Positions 28,501-37,743 of a stretch of 64,000 nucleotides of DNA are shown in pieces. Location of the stretch: NCBI RefSeq assembly GCF_001839655.2, contig NZ_CP056087.1, positions 5,012,638 to 5,076,637 of the forward strand. Reading direction: 5' to 3'. A program made the position numbers and the translations under genes. How positions within the stretch are numbered: position 1 is the first letter of the stretch; the number at the start of each line of letters is the position of its first letter. Below the pieces are notes generated by a model. That model was given only the letters and a program-made list of their open reading frames with translations. It was not told the DNA's origin and did not search any database. This stretch comes from Pseudomonas argentinensis (GTDB lineage: Bacteria > Pseudomonadota > Gammaproteobacteria > Pseudomonadales > Pseudomonadaceae).

Positions 28501-28536
28501 TAGCCGCCAGGCGCACCCAGCGGCACAACGCCGCAG

Positions 28537-29904
28537 TCACTCGAACAGCGCGTCGAGGGCTTGCTCCAGGCGCGTCACCGCGACCACCTGCAAACCAGCC
28601 GGCGCCTCCTTCGGCGCGTTGCCCTTGGGCACGATGGCGCGTTTGAAGCCGTGCTTGGCGGCCTCCTTCAGGCGCTCCTGGCCGCTCGGCACCGGGCGGA
28701 TCTCGCCGGACAAACCGACCTCGCCGAACACCAGCAGGTCGTGGGGCAGCGGCCGGTTGCGCAGGCTGGAAATCACCGCGGCCATCAAGGCCAGGTCGGA
28801 GGCCGTTTCCAGCACTTTCACGCCGCCGACCACGTTGAGAAACACGTCCTGGTCATAGGTGGGAATACCGCCATGGCGGTGCAGCACGGCCAGCAGCATG
28901 GCCAGACGATTCTGATCCAGGCCCAGGGTCACCCGCCGCGGGTTGGCCATATGGCTGGTGTCGACCAGCGCCTGCACCTCCACCAGCATCGGCCGGGTGC
29001 CTTCCCAGGTGGCCATGACGATGCTGCCCGGCACCTCTTCCTGGGCGCGGGTGAGGAAGATCGCCGACGGGTTGCTGACTTCCTTGAGGCCCTTGTCGGT
29101 CATACCGAACACGCCCAGCTCGTTGATCGCCCCGAAACGGTTCTTCACCGCGCGCAGCAGGCGCAGGCGGCCATCGGGGTCGCCTTCGAAATACAGCACG
29201 GTATCGACCATATGCTCGAGCACCCGTGGGCCGGCCAGGGCGCCTTCCTTGGTCACGTGGCCGACCAGGAAGATCGCCGTGCCGCTCTGCTTGGCGAAGC
29301 GCACCAGCAGGGCCGCGCTCTCGCGCACCTGGGCCACGCCGCCGGGCGCCGACTGCAGCTGCTCGGTGAAGATGGTCTGGATCGAGTCGATCACCATCAC
29401 CTTGGGCTTTTCATGGCGGGCGGTGGCGATGATGCTTTCGATGCAGGTTTCGGTCATCACCTTGAGCTTGTCTTCCGGCAGGCCCAGGCGCCGGGCGCGC
29501 ATTGCCACCTGCTGCTGGGATTCCTCACCGGTGACGTACAGCGCCGGAAAGCGTTGGGCAACGTTGCACAGGGTCTGCAGCAGGATGGTCGACTTGCCGA
29601 TACCGGGATCGCCTCCGATCAGCACCACCGAGCCATCCACCAGGCCGCCACCGAGCACCCGGTCGAGTTCGGCCGAGGCGGTGGAGAAGCGTGCCACTTC
29701 CTCGACGCTGACTTCGGCCAGGGTCTTAAGCTGCGCCTGCTGTCCCGCCCAGCCGGTTCGCCCGCTGGGCGCTGCGGCGCCGCCGGCTTCGATCATGGTT
29801 TCGGTCAGGGTGTTCCAGGCGCCGCACTCGCCGCATTGCCCGGCCCACTTGGGAAAGGTCGCGCCGCACTCGGTGCAGCCGTACAAGCGTTTGGCCTTGG
29901 CCAT
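28537..29904 (-). CDS. radA: DNA repair protein RadA
   Basis: RadA is a RecA-like ATPase that drives branch migration during recombinational repair. The 455-residue product has the N-terminal zinc finger (CTECG...CGECGAWNT), Walker A GGDPGIGKST, the RadA-specific VKNRFG motif near residue 250 and the C-terminal Lon-like domain. It is transcribed toward the small ORF at 28259. Length and motifs are normal. Confidence 0.95.
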   Translation of the reverse strand: MAKAKRLYGCTECGATFPKWAGQCGECGAWNTLTETMIEAGGAAAPSGRTGWAGQQAQLKTLAEVSVEEVARFSTASAELDRVLGGGLVDGSVVLIGGDPGIGKSTILLQTLCNVAQRFPALYVTGEESQQQVAMRARRLGLPEDKLKVMTETCIESIIATARHEKPKVMVIDSIQTIFTEQLQSAPGGVAQVRESAALLVRFAKQSGTAIFLVGHVTKEGALAGPRVLEHMVDTVLYFEGDPDGRLRLLRAVKNRFGAINELGVFGMTDKGLKEVSNPSAIFLTRAQEEVPGSIVMATWEGTRPMLVEVQALVDTSHMANPRRVTLGLDQNRLAMLLAVLHRHGGIPTYDQDVFLNVVGGVKVLETASDLALMAAVISSLRNRPLPHDLLVFGEVGLSGEIRPVPSGQERLKEAAKHGFKRAIVPKGNAPKEAPAGLQVVAVTRLEQALDALFE

Positions 29905-30041
29905 GGGAGTCGTCCTGCCTGATCAATCGAGGCCGAAACGATACCGAACAACTGGATAAATTTACAGACCTGCGCACACGGGCTATCGGCGCTGGACCAC
30001 CCGGGTCGATAATGCCCCGCTCCCCTGCCCCGAGGCCCGCG

Positions 30042-30527
30042 ATGTCCATCGAGCTCATTCCCACCGGCGTCGAGCACTTGCCGCTGATCCGTAACCTCTA
30101 CCAGTTCTATGCCTACGAGTCGTCGGGCTGGGAGCAGGAGGATGTCGAGGTCGATGGCCGCTTCTACGTGCACCAGCCGCACCTGCAGCGTTACTGGCAG
30201 GACGAGGGCTGGAGCGCGCAGCTGATTCTGGCCGACGGTTTCATCGCCGGATTTCTGCTGCTGGAGGCCTGCGAGGACGCGGCCGTGGCGGACATGGAGT
30301 TCGCCGACCTGTTTCTGCTCAGGAAATACCGCCGCCTGGGCATTGGCCGCGCCGTGCTGCAGCAGAGGGTCAGCGACGGGCGCCGCTGGCTGGTGTGCTG
30401 TTATGAGCAGGATGAGCTGGCACACGCCTTCTGCCGGCAGGTGCTGGGCGAACTGCCGCTCGAGGTACACGAACTGGACAGGGATGGGGACGAGCCAGGG
30501 CTGCAACGTTTCATGGTGCAGGCTTGA
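30042..30527 (+). CDS. GNAT family N-acetyltransferase
   Basis: The 161-residue protein has a GNAT fold. The acetyl-CoA-binding stretch RKYRRLGIGRAVLQQ (motif A, R/Q-x-x-G-x-G/A) is clear, preceded by the beta strands GFLLLEACEDA and MEFADLFLL. Start ATG 30042 (MSIELIPTGVEHLPLIRNLYQFYAYE) has GAGG upstream; an earlier in-frame ATG at 30012 is less likely. The substrate cannot be predicted. It stands alone, divergent from radA. Confidence 0.82.
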   Translation: MSIELIPTGVEHLPLIRNLYQFYAYESSGWEQEDVEVDGRFYVHQPHLQRYWQDEGWSAQLILADGFIAGFLLLEACEDAAVADMEFADLFLLRKYRRLGIGRAVLQQRVSDGRRWLVCCYEQDELAHAFCRQVLGELPLEVHELDRDGDEPGLQRFMVQA

Positions 30528-30532
30528 AGAGT

Positions 30533-30602
30533 CCCGGGTTACGCCTGCGGCTAACCCGGGCTACGAAACACTCGTAGCCAGCGGCTGAGCGCAGCGATAC
30601 CC
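30533..30602. repeat. dispersed CCCGGGTTA / GCGATACCCGGG repeat
   Basis: CCCGGGTTA (30533-30541) and TAACCCGGG (30552-30560) form a perfect 9-base inverted repeat, followed by GAGCGCAGCGATACCCGGG. A related sequence (TGAGCGCGGCGATACCCAGGG) follows rlmG at about 41459-41480, and a remnant is near 47877. Confidence 0.55.
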
Positions 30603-30657
30603 GGGTATCCGTCGCTAAAGCCCCAGAGCATCGCTGCCCTCAACCTCAGCTAAAGGC

Positions 30658-30894
30658 TCAGCCTTGCGTCAGTTCCTGCACGATCTTGTCCTTGAGTAGC
30701 ACGCGCTCACGGCGCAGACGGCCCAGGGTTTCGTCATCGAAGGGTTGGTTACCGGACTCGAGTTCGACGATGCGTTTGTCCAGGTCCTGGTAGCGGCCTA
30801 CCAGGCCATCGAAACCCGGATTGCTCTTGCGACGCTCGGTCAGGGCATCGCCGTATTCACGGAATTCTTCGCGCAGGTTGTGCTCGGCGGTCAT
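30658..30894 (-). CDS. YdcH family protein (DUF465)
   Basis: The 78-residue coiled-coil protein begins MTAEHNLREEFREYGDALTE. The typical DUF465 pattern of a helix, a short turn (NPGFDGLVGRYQDLDKRIVELE) and a basic C-terminal helix (LRRERVLLKDKIVQEL) is visible. The start has GAGGAG upstream. Function is unknown. A second, divergent member lies immediately upstream on the same strand. Confidence 0.82.
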   Translation of the reverse strand: MTAEHNLREEFREYGDALTERRKSNPGFDGLVGRYQDLDKRIVELESGNQPFDDETLGRLRRERVLLKDKIVQELTQG

Positions 30895-30974
30895 GGGGGC
30901 GCTCCTCTGTGTGGGGGTGATGATGCATTGACCTTAGCCCATGGCCGCCAGCACGAACCGCCCGACGAACTGCA

Positions 30975-31229
30975 TCAGCCGCCGCAGTTGTTGCCGCAGT
31001 TGCAACACCCGCCCATGGCTTTGTGCTGCTGACGCGCCAGGTCCTCGCGCAAGCCGGAACGACGCAGTTTCAGGGCCGCCAGGCTGGGCCCCTCGGGCCG
31101 TTCCAGGCCGCTCTCGATACGGGCGATGCGGCGGTCGACATCGTCGTGCTGCTCCACCAGCGCGGCGTAGGCGGGGTTGCTGTGCAGCCGCGAGACGGCG
31201 TCGGACTGGGCGGAATAATCGATATGCAT
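30975..31229 (-). CDS. YdcH-like protein with cysteine-rich C-terminus
   Basis: The 84-residue protein begins MHIDYSAQSDAVSRLHSNPAYAA. Its first 70 residues have the same layout as the YdcH/DUF465 protein downstream (NPAYAALVEQHDDVDRRIARIE, then LKLRRSGLREDLARQ). It ends in GGCCNCGNNCGG, four cysteines in a glycine/asparagine-rich tail that could bind a metal or form disulfides. The start at 31229 has GGGAG upstream. The two genes look like a tandem duplication followed by divergence. Confidence 0.72.
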   Translation of the reverse strand: MHIDYSAQSDAVSRLHSNPAYAALVEQHDDVDRRIARIESGLERPEGPSLAALKLRRSGLREDLARQQHKAMGGCCNCGNNCGG

Positions 31230-31513
31230 GGCCGGGCTCCCGATAGATGAATGGTCGCACTGTAGTCGGCCAAACGGTCCTGGCCGTTGATCCTCGTCAA
31301 CGGCGGCAGTGTCGGGCAAGCGCCTGTCGTCGGTGCTCGCAGCCGCAACGCAGAGCCCTGCAATGGATCTGCCAGGGTGATTGGCCGGTAATAAATTCGG
31401 ACAATTGCCCAGCCTCAGGGTCACAGACCTAGCGCTGCCCAAACGGCGGCACATGGCACACAGGCAGCGGTGCTTTACACTTCAGCGCACCAATCAGATC
31501 CAGGGGGTTGCAC

Positions 31514-31927
31514 ATGAGCATCATCAACGAATTCAAGGCCTTCGCGGTCAAGGGCAATGTCGTCGACATGGCGGTCGGTATCATCATCGGCGCGGCCTTC
31601 GGCAAGATCGTCTCGTCCTTCGTCGGCGACGTGATCATGCCGCCCCTGGGGCTGTTGATCGGCGGGGTGGATTTCTCCGACCTGGCCATCACCCTCAAGG
31701 CCGCCGAAGGCGACCTGCCTGCCGTGGTGCTGGCCTACGGGCGCTTTATCCAGACGGTGATCGACTTCATCATCATCGCCTTCGCCATCTTCATGGGCGT
31801 CAAGGCGATCAACCGTCTCAAGCGTGAAGAAGCCGTGGCGCCATCGGTGCCGCCAGCGCCCAGCACCCAGGAAGTGCTGCTGACGGAAATCCGTGACCTG
31901 CTCAAGAACCAGCAGCACAAGGATTGA
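31514..31927 (+). CDS. mscL: large-conductance mechanosensitive channel MscL
   Basis: MscL opens under extreme membrane tension to release solutes during hypo-osmotic shock. The 137-residue protein has the N-terminal helix [24 protein letters not shown]1 ([22 protein letters not shown]), a periplasmic loop, TM2 ([18 protein letters not shown]) and the cytoplasmic helix bundle ([16 protein letters not shown]). AGGGGG precedes ATG 31514. It is convergent with the TerC-family gene across a bidirectional terminator. Confidence 0.95.
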   Translation: MSIINEFKAFAVKGNVVDMAVGIIIGAAFGKIVSSFVGDVIMPPLGLLIGGVDFSDLAITLKAAEGDLPAVVLAYGRFIQTVIDFIIIAFAIFMGVKAINRLKREEAVAPSVPPAPSTQEVLLTEIRDLLKNQQHKD

Positions 31928-31947
31928 CCGGGTAGCGGCTCAGAAAA

Positions 31948-31976
31948 GAAAACGGCGCCTTCAGGGCGCCGTTTTC
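31948..31976. terminator. bidirectional terminator between mscL and the TerC-family gene
   Basis: GAAAACGGCGCC (31948-31959) pairs perfectly with GGCGCCGTTTTC (31965-31976), so both strands have a GC stem ending in a T-run. Confidence 0.88.
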
Positions 31977-31990
31977 CTATCAGGTTCAGG

Positions 31991-33556
31991 TCAGGCAACC
32001 GATTCGCCGCTGCCCGGCTTGAGCAGCACCCGGGTGATGCGGCGCTCCTTGACCTCGATCACCGTCAGTTCCCAGCCCAGGTACTCGACCTTGTCGCCGA
32101 TCAGCGGCAGGCGGTCGAGCAGGCTCATGGCCAGGCCAGCCAGGGTCTGGTAGTCGTCGGTCGGCTTGGCCGCGAAGTTCATGCGCTCGCGCAGCACCGC
32201 CAGGTTGACCGCACCGTTGACCCGGTAACCGCCGTCCACTTCCTCGACATCGGGCCCCTCCACCTCGCTGGCGTCCGGCAGCTCGCCGGCGATGGCCTCG
32301 AGGATATCGGTCAGGGTCAGCAGGCCTTCGAAGCCGCCGAACTCGTTGACCACGAAGGCCACGTGGGTCGAGCCCTGGCGCATCTGCTCGAGTGAGCTGA
32401 GCACGCTGGAGCTGTCCGGCAGGTTGATCGGCGCCCGCACCAGGCTCTCGATGTCCGGCTGCTGGCCCTTGAGCAGCTCCTTGAACAGCTCCTTCTTGTG
32501 GATGTAGCCCAGGGGTTCGTCGCGCGAGTCGTTACGGATGACCACCAGACGCGAGTGGGGCGAATCGAGCAGCGCCTGCTGGATCTTCTCCGGGGCGTCG
32601 TCGAGGTTGATGCAATCGACTTCCATGCGATCGGTCATGACCTTCTGGATCGACATCTCGGCCATGTTCAGCACGCCGCTGATCATCACCCGCTCGCGGC
32701 GGTCGAACAGCGCGGTTTCGCCCTGCTCGCCCTCAAGCATGTCGGCGATGTCCTCACCCACTTCATCGGCCTGTACCTTGCCGCCGAGCATGCGCATCAC
32801 CGCATGGGCGGTGCGATCACGCAGGCCGCGCTGGCCCTGCAGGCTGCGCTTGCGGCGCGAACGGGCGACCTGGTTGAACAGCTCGATGAGGATCGAGAAG
32901 CCGATGGCCGCGTACAGGTAACCTTTCGGAATGTGGAAGCCCAAGCCTTCGGCGGTCAGGCTGAAACCGATCATCATCAAAAAGCCCAGGCACAGCATGA
33001 TCACCGTCGGGCGGGCGTTGACGAAGGCGGTCAGCGGCTTGCTGGCGACGATCATCAGGCCGATGGAAATGATCACCGCGATCATCATCACTTCCAGGTG
33101 CTCGACCATGCCGACGGCGGTGATCACCGCATCCAGGGAGAATACCGCGTCGAGCACGATGATCTGCGCCACTACCGGCCAGAACTTGGCGTAGGTGCGC
33201 GCGCCACCCGGCTGGTGCACCCGCCCTTCCAGGCGTTCATGCAACTCCATGGTGGCCTTGAACAGCAGGAACACACCACCGAACAGCATGATCAGGTCAC
33301 GGCCGGAGAAGGTCTTGCCGAACACCTCGATCAGCGGGTCGGTGAGGGTCACCAGCCAGGCCATGCTGGCCAGCAGGCCCAGACGCATGATCAGCGCCAG
33401 GCTCAGGCCGATCACCCGCGCACGATCCCGCTGCTCGGGCGGCAGCTTGTCGGCGAGGATGGCGATAAACACCAGGTTGTCGATGCCCAGGACGATTTCC
33501 AAGACGATCAGGGTCAACAGGCCCAGCCAGGCCGTCGGATCAGCCATCCATTCCAT
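31991..33556 (-). CDS. TerC family membrane protein with CBS and CorC/HlyC domains
   Basis: The 521-residue protein has an N-terminal TerC-type membrane domain (about seven spans, with the acidic motifs [11 protein letters not shown] and [14 protein letters not shown]), a cytoplasmic pair of CBS domains (about 290-430, including [18 protein letters not shown]) and a C-terminal CorC_HlyC transporter-associated domain (about 440-515). It is like E. coli YoaE/YegH. The TerC superfamily is linked to metal homeostasis, Mn2+ in characterised members. The 282 bases upstream hold only a CGCCCTCG/CGAGGGCG hairpin near 33710 and no riboswitch I could recognise. Confidence 0.88.
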   Translation of the reverse strand: MEWMADPTAWLGLLTLIVLEIVLGIDNLVFIAILADKLPPEQRDRARVIGLSLALIMRLGLLASMAWLVTLTDPLIEVFGKTFSGRDLIMLFGGVFLLFKATMELHERLEGRVHQPGGARTYAKFWPVVAQIIVLDAVFSLDAVITAVGMVEHLEVMMIAVIISIGLMIVASKPLTAFVNARPTVIMLCLGFLMMIGFSLTAEGLGFHIPKGYLYAAIGFSILIELFNQVARSRRKRSLQGQRGLRDRTAHAVMRMLGGKVQADEVGEDIADMLEGEQGETALFDRRERVMISGVLNMAEMSIQKVMTDRMEVDCINLDDAPEKIQQALLDSPHSRLVVIRNDSRDEPLGYIHKKELFKELLKGQQPDIESLVRAPINLPDSSSVLSSLEQMRQGSTHVAFVVNEFGGFEGLLTLTDILEAIAGELPDASEVEGPDVEEVDGGYRVNGAVNLAVLRERMNFAAKPTDDYQTLAGLAMSLLDRLPLIGDKVEYLGWELTVIEVKERRITRVLLKPGSGESVA

Positions 33557-33838
33557 TTAGTGTGCAGCTCTCTCTAGGGGAAAACGGAGACGGCCGAATG
33601 CACCACGCATGCGCAAGGCAGGCGCGTGAAGGCTCGGCTGTCGGGAAGAATGCGCAGCGCTCTGCTGCACGGGAGGCGTGCGCCGGGTGGCGCCGCCTTG
33701 GGGAAGTACCGCCCTCGTCCATAACGGCGAGGGCGATCGTCTACTGTCGCTGTCCATGAAGACCGGATAGTGGGAAACAGACCCCGCAATTTACTGGAGC
33801 GCGGGTCACACTGAAAGCGGCAAGTTTGTAACCGTGCT

Positions 33839-34612
33839 TTACCAGTAGTTTTCCACGGCTACCTGCCCGGGTCGCCGGGTCAGGCTGAGATTCATGTTGC
33901 GCGCCTTCAGGCACCCGCGAATGTCGTCGATCATCTGGGGATTGCCGCAGATCATCACCCGCGAATGTTCGGGGGTCAGTTGCAGACCGGCGGCGCGTTC
34001 CAGCTCGCCATTGTCGATCAGCTCGGTGATACGCGCATTCAGGCAGCCCGGCGCCTGCTCGCGGGTGACCACCGGCAGGTAGGTGAGCTTGTGGGTGAAT
34101 TCGGCCAGGTGCTCCAGTGCGGAGAAGCCGTGAATCATGTCCTGATAGGCCAGCTCGGCCAGCGTGCGGGCGCTGTACACCAGCACGATGCGCTCGAAGC
34201 GCTCCCAGACCTCGAAATCCTGCAGCATGGACAGGAATGGCGCGATGCCGGTACCGCTGCCCAGCAGCCACAGGTCGCGACCATCGACGAAACGGTCCAG
34301 GGTCAGGTAACCGGTGGCCATCTTCTCCACCAGCAGGGTATCGCCGACGCGCAGACGGCTCAGTTCGCTGGTGAACTCGCCTCCGGGCACCACGATGGAA
34401 AAGAACTCCAGGTGCTCGTCGTGGGGCGCCGAGACCAGCGAATAGGCGCGCCAGACCACCGAGCCATCGGCCTTTTCCACGCCCAGGCGCACGAACTGCC
34501 CGGCACGAAAGCGAAACCCGGCGTCGCGGGTGGTGCGCAGGGTGAACAGGCTGGGCGTCAGGGTCTGTACGTCGAGAAGGGTCTGGCGGGTGAACTTGTC
34601 GTCGCTACTCAT
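33839..34612 (-). CDS. ferredoxin--NADP reductase
   Basis: This 257-residue FAD-dependent oxidoreductase of the bacterial (subclass I) FPR type exchanges electrons between NADPH and ferredoxin/flavodoxin. The FAD-binding RAYSLVSA motif, the FFSIVVPGGEFTS stretch, the NADP-binding GSGTGIAPFLSML and MICGNPQMIDD, and the C-terminal aromatic VENYW are present. ATG 34612 is chosen; the 34624 ATG adds four residues upstream of the GGAG. It resembles the FprB-like enzyme encoded near mscL in P. aeruginosa rather than the main FprA. Confidence 0.88.
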   Translation of the reverse strand: MSSDDKFTRQTLLDVQTLTPSLFTLRTTRDAGFRFRAGQFVRLGVEKADGSVVWRAYSLVSAPHDEHLEFFSIVVPGGEFTSELSRLRVGDTLLVEKMATGYLTLDRFVDGRDLWLLGSGTGIAPFLSMLQDFEVWERFERIVLVYSARTLAELAYQDMIHGFSALEHLAEFTHKLTYLPVVTREQAPGCLNARITELIDNGELERAAGLQLTPEHSRVMICGNPQMIDDIRGCLKARNMNLSLTRRPGQVAVENYW

Positions 34613-34794
34613 CGGCGGCTCCATCAGGGCTCATGCCCCTAGTGTCGCGCAAAGCCGCGGCTGGAAACACCGGTAAAGATCAGGGACAACGCTTGGCCGA
34701 GCTCGGCGGGGCGGCGATGTTGAGGTGATTGGTGGATAAGCTTCGCGTTATCCACCTACGGACTGAGCCAAGTGATAAATCGGCCTCACGCTTT

Positions 34795-34857
34795 TGTGGG
34801 AGCGGGCCATGCGCGCGAATCGCGGGCATGGACTAGGCGTCCCCGCCCGCTCCCACA
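34795..34857. repeat. REP element
   Basis: The 13-base arms TGTGGGAGCGGGC (34795-34807) and GCCCGCTCCCACA (34845-34857) are perfectly inverted, with the internal REP core CGCGAATCGCGGGCATGG. This is the standard Pseudomonas REP. The rest of 34625-34987 is repeats and a GTGGATAA...TTATCCAC palindrome near 34730-34755. Confidence 0.8.
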
Positions 34858-34873
34858 CGGGTAGAGCGCCGCT

Positions 34874-34980
34874 CGTAGGGCGGACCGGGACGCCGGCCGC
34901 TCGTAGCGAAGCAAACAGTCCGCCGAACCATGCGGACCCAGGCAAAACGGCAGCGGCGTACTGCTTCGCGAGTACGCCCT
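34874..34980. repeat. dispersed GTAGGGCGGACCGGGACGCC repeat, copy 1
   Basis: CGTAGGGCGGACCGGGACGC... followed by GCTCGTAGCGAAGC and GTCCGCC recurs at 47139-47189 almost identically and at 50799-50912 in part. The end GCGTACTGCTTCGCGAGTACGCCCTACC also recurs near 50868-50905. Confidence 0.7.
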
Positions 34981-34987
34981 ACCGCGT

Positions 34988-36565
34988 TTACAGCGCCTCG
35001 CGGCTGCTGACGCCGTCCACCAGGCGGGCGATACCCAGCGGGTTGGCGTTTTTCAGGGCATCGGGCAGCAGGACGTCCGGGCAGTTCTGGTAGCACACCG
35101 GGCGCAGGAAGCGGTCGATGGCCAGGGTGCCGACCGAGGTGCCGCGTGCATCGGAGGTCGCCGGATACGGGCCGCCATGCACCATGGCGTCGCACACCTC
35201 GACACCGGTCGGGTAGCCGTTGAACAGCACCCGACCGACCTTCTGCTCGAGCAGCGCGAACAGCGCTTCGCTGCCAGGCAGGTCGCCCGGCTCGGTGATC
35301 AGCGTGGCGGTCAGCTGGCCATGCAGGCCCTCGATGGCTTTGAGCAACTCGGCCTGGTCGGCCACCTCGACGACGACCGTGGTCGGCCCGAAGACTTCTT
35401 CCTGCAGGCGCTCGTCACCATCGAGCAGCAGGCTGACATCGGCCTTGAACAGCTGCGCACGCGCCTGATTGCCTTCCTGGGTGGCGCCGCTCAGGTGGGT
35501 GATGCCGGGGTGTGCGGCGAGCGCAGCGATACCTTTGCCATAGCTCTCCAGGCCGCCGGCATTGAGCAGGGTCTGCGGCGGCTGCTCGGCCATCTTGGCG
35601 GTCAGGCTGTGCAGAAACGCACTGAACGCCGGCGAGCGGATACCGAGCACCAGGCCCGGATTGGTGCAGAACTGGCCGGCGCCCATTACCACCGAGGCGG
35701 CCAGCTCAAAGGCGATTTTCTCGCCACGGGCCTTGAGGGCTTCGGGCAGCAGGATGACCGGGTTGATGCTGCTCATCTCGGCGAACACCGGGATCGGCTG
35801 CGCGCGCGCCGCGGCCATGTCGCACAGGGCACGACCGCCGCGCAGCGAGCCGGTGAAGCCGACGGCCTGGATGGCCGGGTGCTTGACCAACGCGGCGCCG
35901 ACGATACCACCGTAGATCATGTTGAACACGCCCTTGGGCATGCCGGTCTTCTCGGCCGCGCGCAGCAGCGCCGCGCCCACCAGGGCGGTGGTGGTCATAT
36001 GGCCAGGATGGGCCTTGAACACCACCGGGCAGCCGGCCGCCAGGGCGGAGGCGGTATCGCCGCCAGCGGTCGAGAACGCCAATGGGAAGTTACTGGCACC
36101 GAACACCGCGACCGGGCCGAGGCCGATGCGGTACTGGCGCAGGTCGGGGCGCGGTAGCGGCTGACGATCCGGCAGGGCGCGGTCGATGCGCGCACCGTAG
36201 AAGTCACCGCGGCGCAGCACCTGGGCGAACAGGCGCATCTGGCCGCTGGTGCGCGCGCGCTCACCCTGGATGCGGCCAGCGGGCAGCGCGGTTTCACGGC
36301 AGACGATGGCGATGAAGTCCTCGCCCAGGGCATCCAGCTCGTCGGCGATGGCCTCGAGAAACGCGGCGCGGCGGGTCGCCGGCAGGCTGCGATAAGCCGG
36401 ATAGGCAGCGGCGGCGGCCTTGGCGGCGGCATCGACTTCTTGCTCGGTGGCCTCGACGAATTCGTACGGCAGCGTTTCGCCAGTGGCGGCATCGACGCTC
36501 TGCAGCTTCACACTGCCGCGGGCGCTGTAGGCGCCACCGATGATGTTGTGGCCGTTAACGGACAT
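34988..36565 (-). CDS. aldehyde dehydrogenase (alpha-ketoglutaric semialdehyde dehydrogenase-like)
   Basis: The 525-residue NADP-type aldehyde dehydrogenase resembles the 2,5-dioxovalerate (alpha-ketoglutarate semialdehyde) dehydrogenases that finish oxidative pentose, glucarate/galactarate and hydroxyproline pathways by making 2-oxoglutarate. The catalytic Cys is in GAGQFCTNPGL, the general-base Glu in FAEMSSINPV, and the cofactor site around GFTGSLRGGRAL. It lies 70 bases downstream of the AraD1-type gene on the same strand, so the two are probably co-transcribed. The exact sugar acid is not shown. Confidence 0.88.
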   Translation of the reverse strand: MSVNGHNIIGGAYSARGSVKLQSVDAATGETLPYEFVEATEQEVDAAAKAAAAAYPAYRSLPATRRAAFLEAIADELDALGEDFIAIVCRETALPAGRIQGERARTSGQMRLFAQVLRRGDFYGARIDRALPDRQPLPRPDLRQYRIGLGPVAVFGASNFPLAFSTAGGDTASALAAGCPVVFKAHPGHMTTTALVGAALLRAAEKTGMPKGVFNMIYGGIVGAALVKHPAIQAVGFTGSLRGGRALCDMAAARAQPIPVFAEMSSINPVILLPEALKARGEKIAFELAASVVMGAGQFCTNPGLVLGIRSPAFSAFLHSLTAKMAEQPPQTLLNAGGLESYGKGIAALAAHPGITHLSGATQEGNQARAQLFKADVSLLLDGDERLQEEVFGPTTVVVEVADQAELLKAIEGLHGQLTATLITEPGDLPGSEALFALLEQKVGRVLFNGYPTGVEVCDAMVHGGPYPATSDARGTSVGTLAIDRFLRPVCYQNCPDVLLPDALKNANPLGIARLVDGVSSREAL

Positions 36566-36634
36566 GAATGTTTCCTCCTGGTCAGCACCAAGCCGGGGCC
36601 GAACCTGGCCCTGGCATGGATAACGATGGATGCT

Positions 36635-37630
36635 TCAAAGGGCGGTGACGCTGCCCGGTTGCAGCGGCTCATCGGCCGCCACCAGGCCGTTGCGCAGGGG
36701 CGCACCGAACTCGCTCATTTCGATCTCGAAGGTATCGCCGGGCTGCGCCCGGATACCGTCGGCATAGGACAGCGTAGCCGTGCCGAAGTAATGCACGTGC
36801 ACATCGCCCGGGCGCAGGAACTGCTGGTACTTGAAGTGGTGGAATTCCAGGTTCTCCAGGCTGTGGCACATGTTCTCCTCGCCGCTGAGGAATTCCTTCT
36901 CCCAGATCACCTCGCCGCCGCGATGAATACGGCTGGTGCCGGCCAGGTATGCAGGCAGCGCACCAACGCGCAGCTCCGGCCCGTAGGCGCAGAAACGCAG
37001 TTTAGAATGGGCCAGGTACAGGTAATTGCGGCGTTCCAGCACGTGGTCGGAGAATTCGTTGCCCAGGGCGTAACCGAGGCGATAGGGTTTGCCGTCGTCA
37101 CCGATCACGTAGAGGCCGACCAGTTCCGGCTCTTCACCGCCATCTTCGGCGAATGCCGGCAATGGCAGCTCGGCGCCAGGGCGCACGACGATGCTGCCAT
37201 CGCCCTTGTAGAACCACTCCGGCTGCGCGCCAACCTGGCCGGCGCCCGGTTTGCCACCCTCCAGGCCCCAGCGGAAGATGCGCATGGTGTCGGTCAGGGT
37301 GGCGTCGTCCTGGCCCTTGTGCTGGTGCATCTTGTCACGGGTCGAGGCGCTGCCCAGGTGGGTGAGGCCGGTGCCGCTGATCAGGCAGTGGGCCGGGTCT
37401 TGATGATCCAGCGGCGGCAGAATGCGCCCCCCCTGCTGCAGTTCGGCATAGGCCGGGCCGGCGTCGCTGCCACGGCTCTCGACCTCGGCCTGCAGGCTGC
37501 GCCCGGCGCGGATCGCCGCCAGGGCCAACTCGCGGGTGCTGGCCACGCCGCGCACGCTACGCACGGCATCGCCGTCGACAACGCCAACCTGAGGCTGGCC
37601 GCGGGTGGATTCGAACTGGATCAGTCGCAT
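36635..37630 (-). CDS. AraD1 family (fumarylacetoacetate-hydrolase fold) sugar-acid enzyme
   Basis: The 331-residue protein belongs to the fumarylacetoacetate hydrolase superfamily, subgroup usually annotated AraD1/GguC, found beside pentonate and hexuronate catabolic genes. GYALGNEFSDHVLERRNYLYLAHSKLR and the late HYFGTATLSYADGI are its recognisable blocks. The probable role is dehydration or hydrolysis of a 2-keto-3-deoxy sugar acid feeding the semialdehyde dehydrogenase encoded next. It is divergent from a LysR regulator with a symmetric LysR box between. Confidence 0.75.
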   Translation of the reverse strand: MRLIQFESTRGQPQVGVVDGDAVRSVRGVASTRELALAAIRAGRSLQAEVESRGSDAGPAYAELQQGGRILPPLDHQDPAHCLISGTGLTHLGSASTRDKMHQHKGQDDATLTDTMRIFRWGLEGGKPGAGQVGAQPEWFYKGDGSIVVRPGAELPLPAFAEDGGEEPELVGLYVIGDDGKPYRLGYALGNEFSDHVLERRNYLYLAHSKLRFCAYGPELRVGALPAYLAGTSRIHRGGEVIWEKEFLSGEENMCHSLENLEFHHFKYQQFLRPGDVHVHYFGTATLSYADGIRAQPGDTFEIEMSEFGAPLRNGLVAADEPLQPGSVTAL

Positions 37631-37724
37631 GGCTTGTCTCTCTTGTCAGTCTTGCCCGAACGGGTACAGGGCAGACTTTACGAACTGCGCGCCAGCCTGC
37701 CTAATGACAGGCTCTGATCAAGCA

Positions 37725-37739
37725 ATAACCGTTGGTTAT
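37725..37739. promoter_or_regulatory. LysR-type regulator box
   Basis: ATAACC-GTT-GGTTAT is a perfect interrupted palindrome of the T-N11-A type. It lies five bases before the LysR gene start and 95 bases upstream of the AraD1-type gene, as expected for an autoregulated divergent LysR promoter. Confidence 0.65.
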
Positions 37740-37743
37740 CACC

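Noticed and set aside
31430..31513. Sigma-54 promoter before mscL (TGGCACACAGGCAGC)
   Set aside because: TGGCAC is present but the -12 GC element at the required spacing is wrong.
33557..33838. Manganese (yybP-ykoY) riboswitch upstream of the TerC-family gene
   Set aside because: TerC-type genes sometimes carry this leader, but the conserved core sequences could not be found. Only a simple CGCCCTCG/CGAGGGCG hairpin is present.
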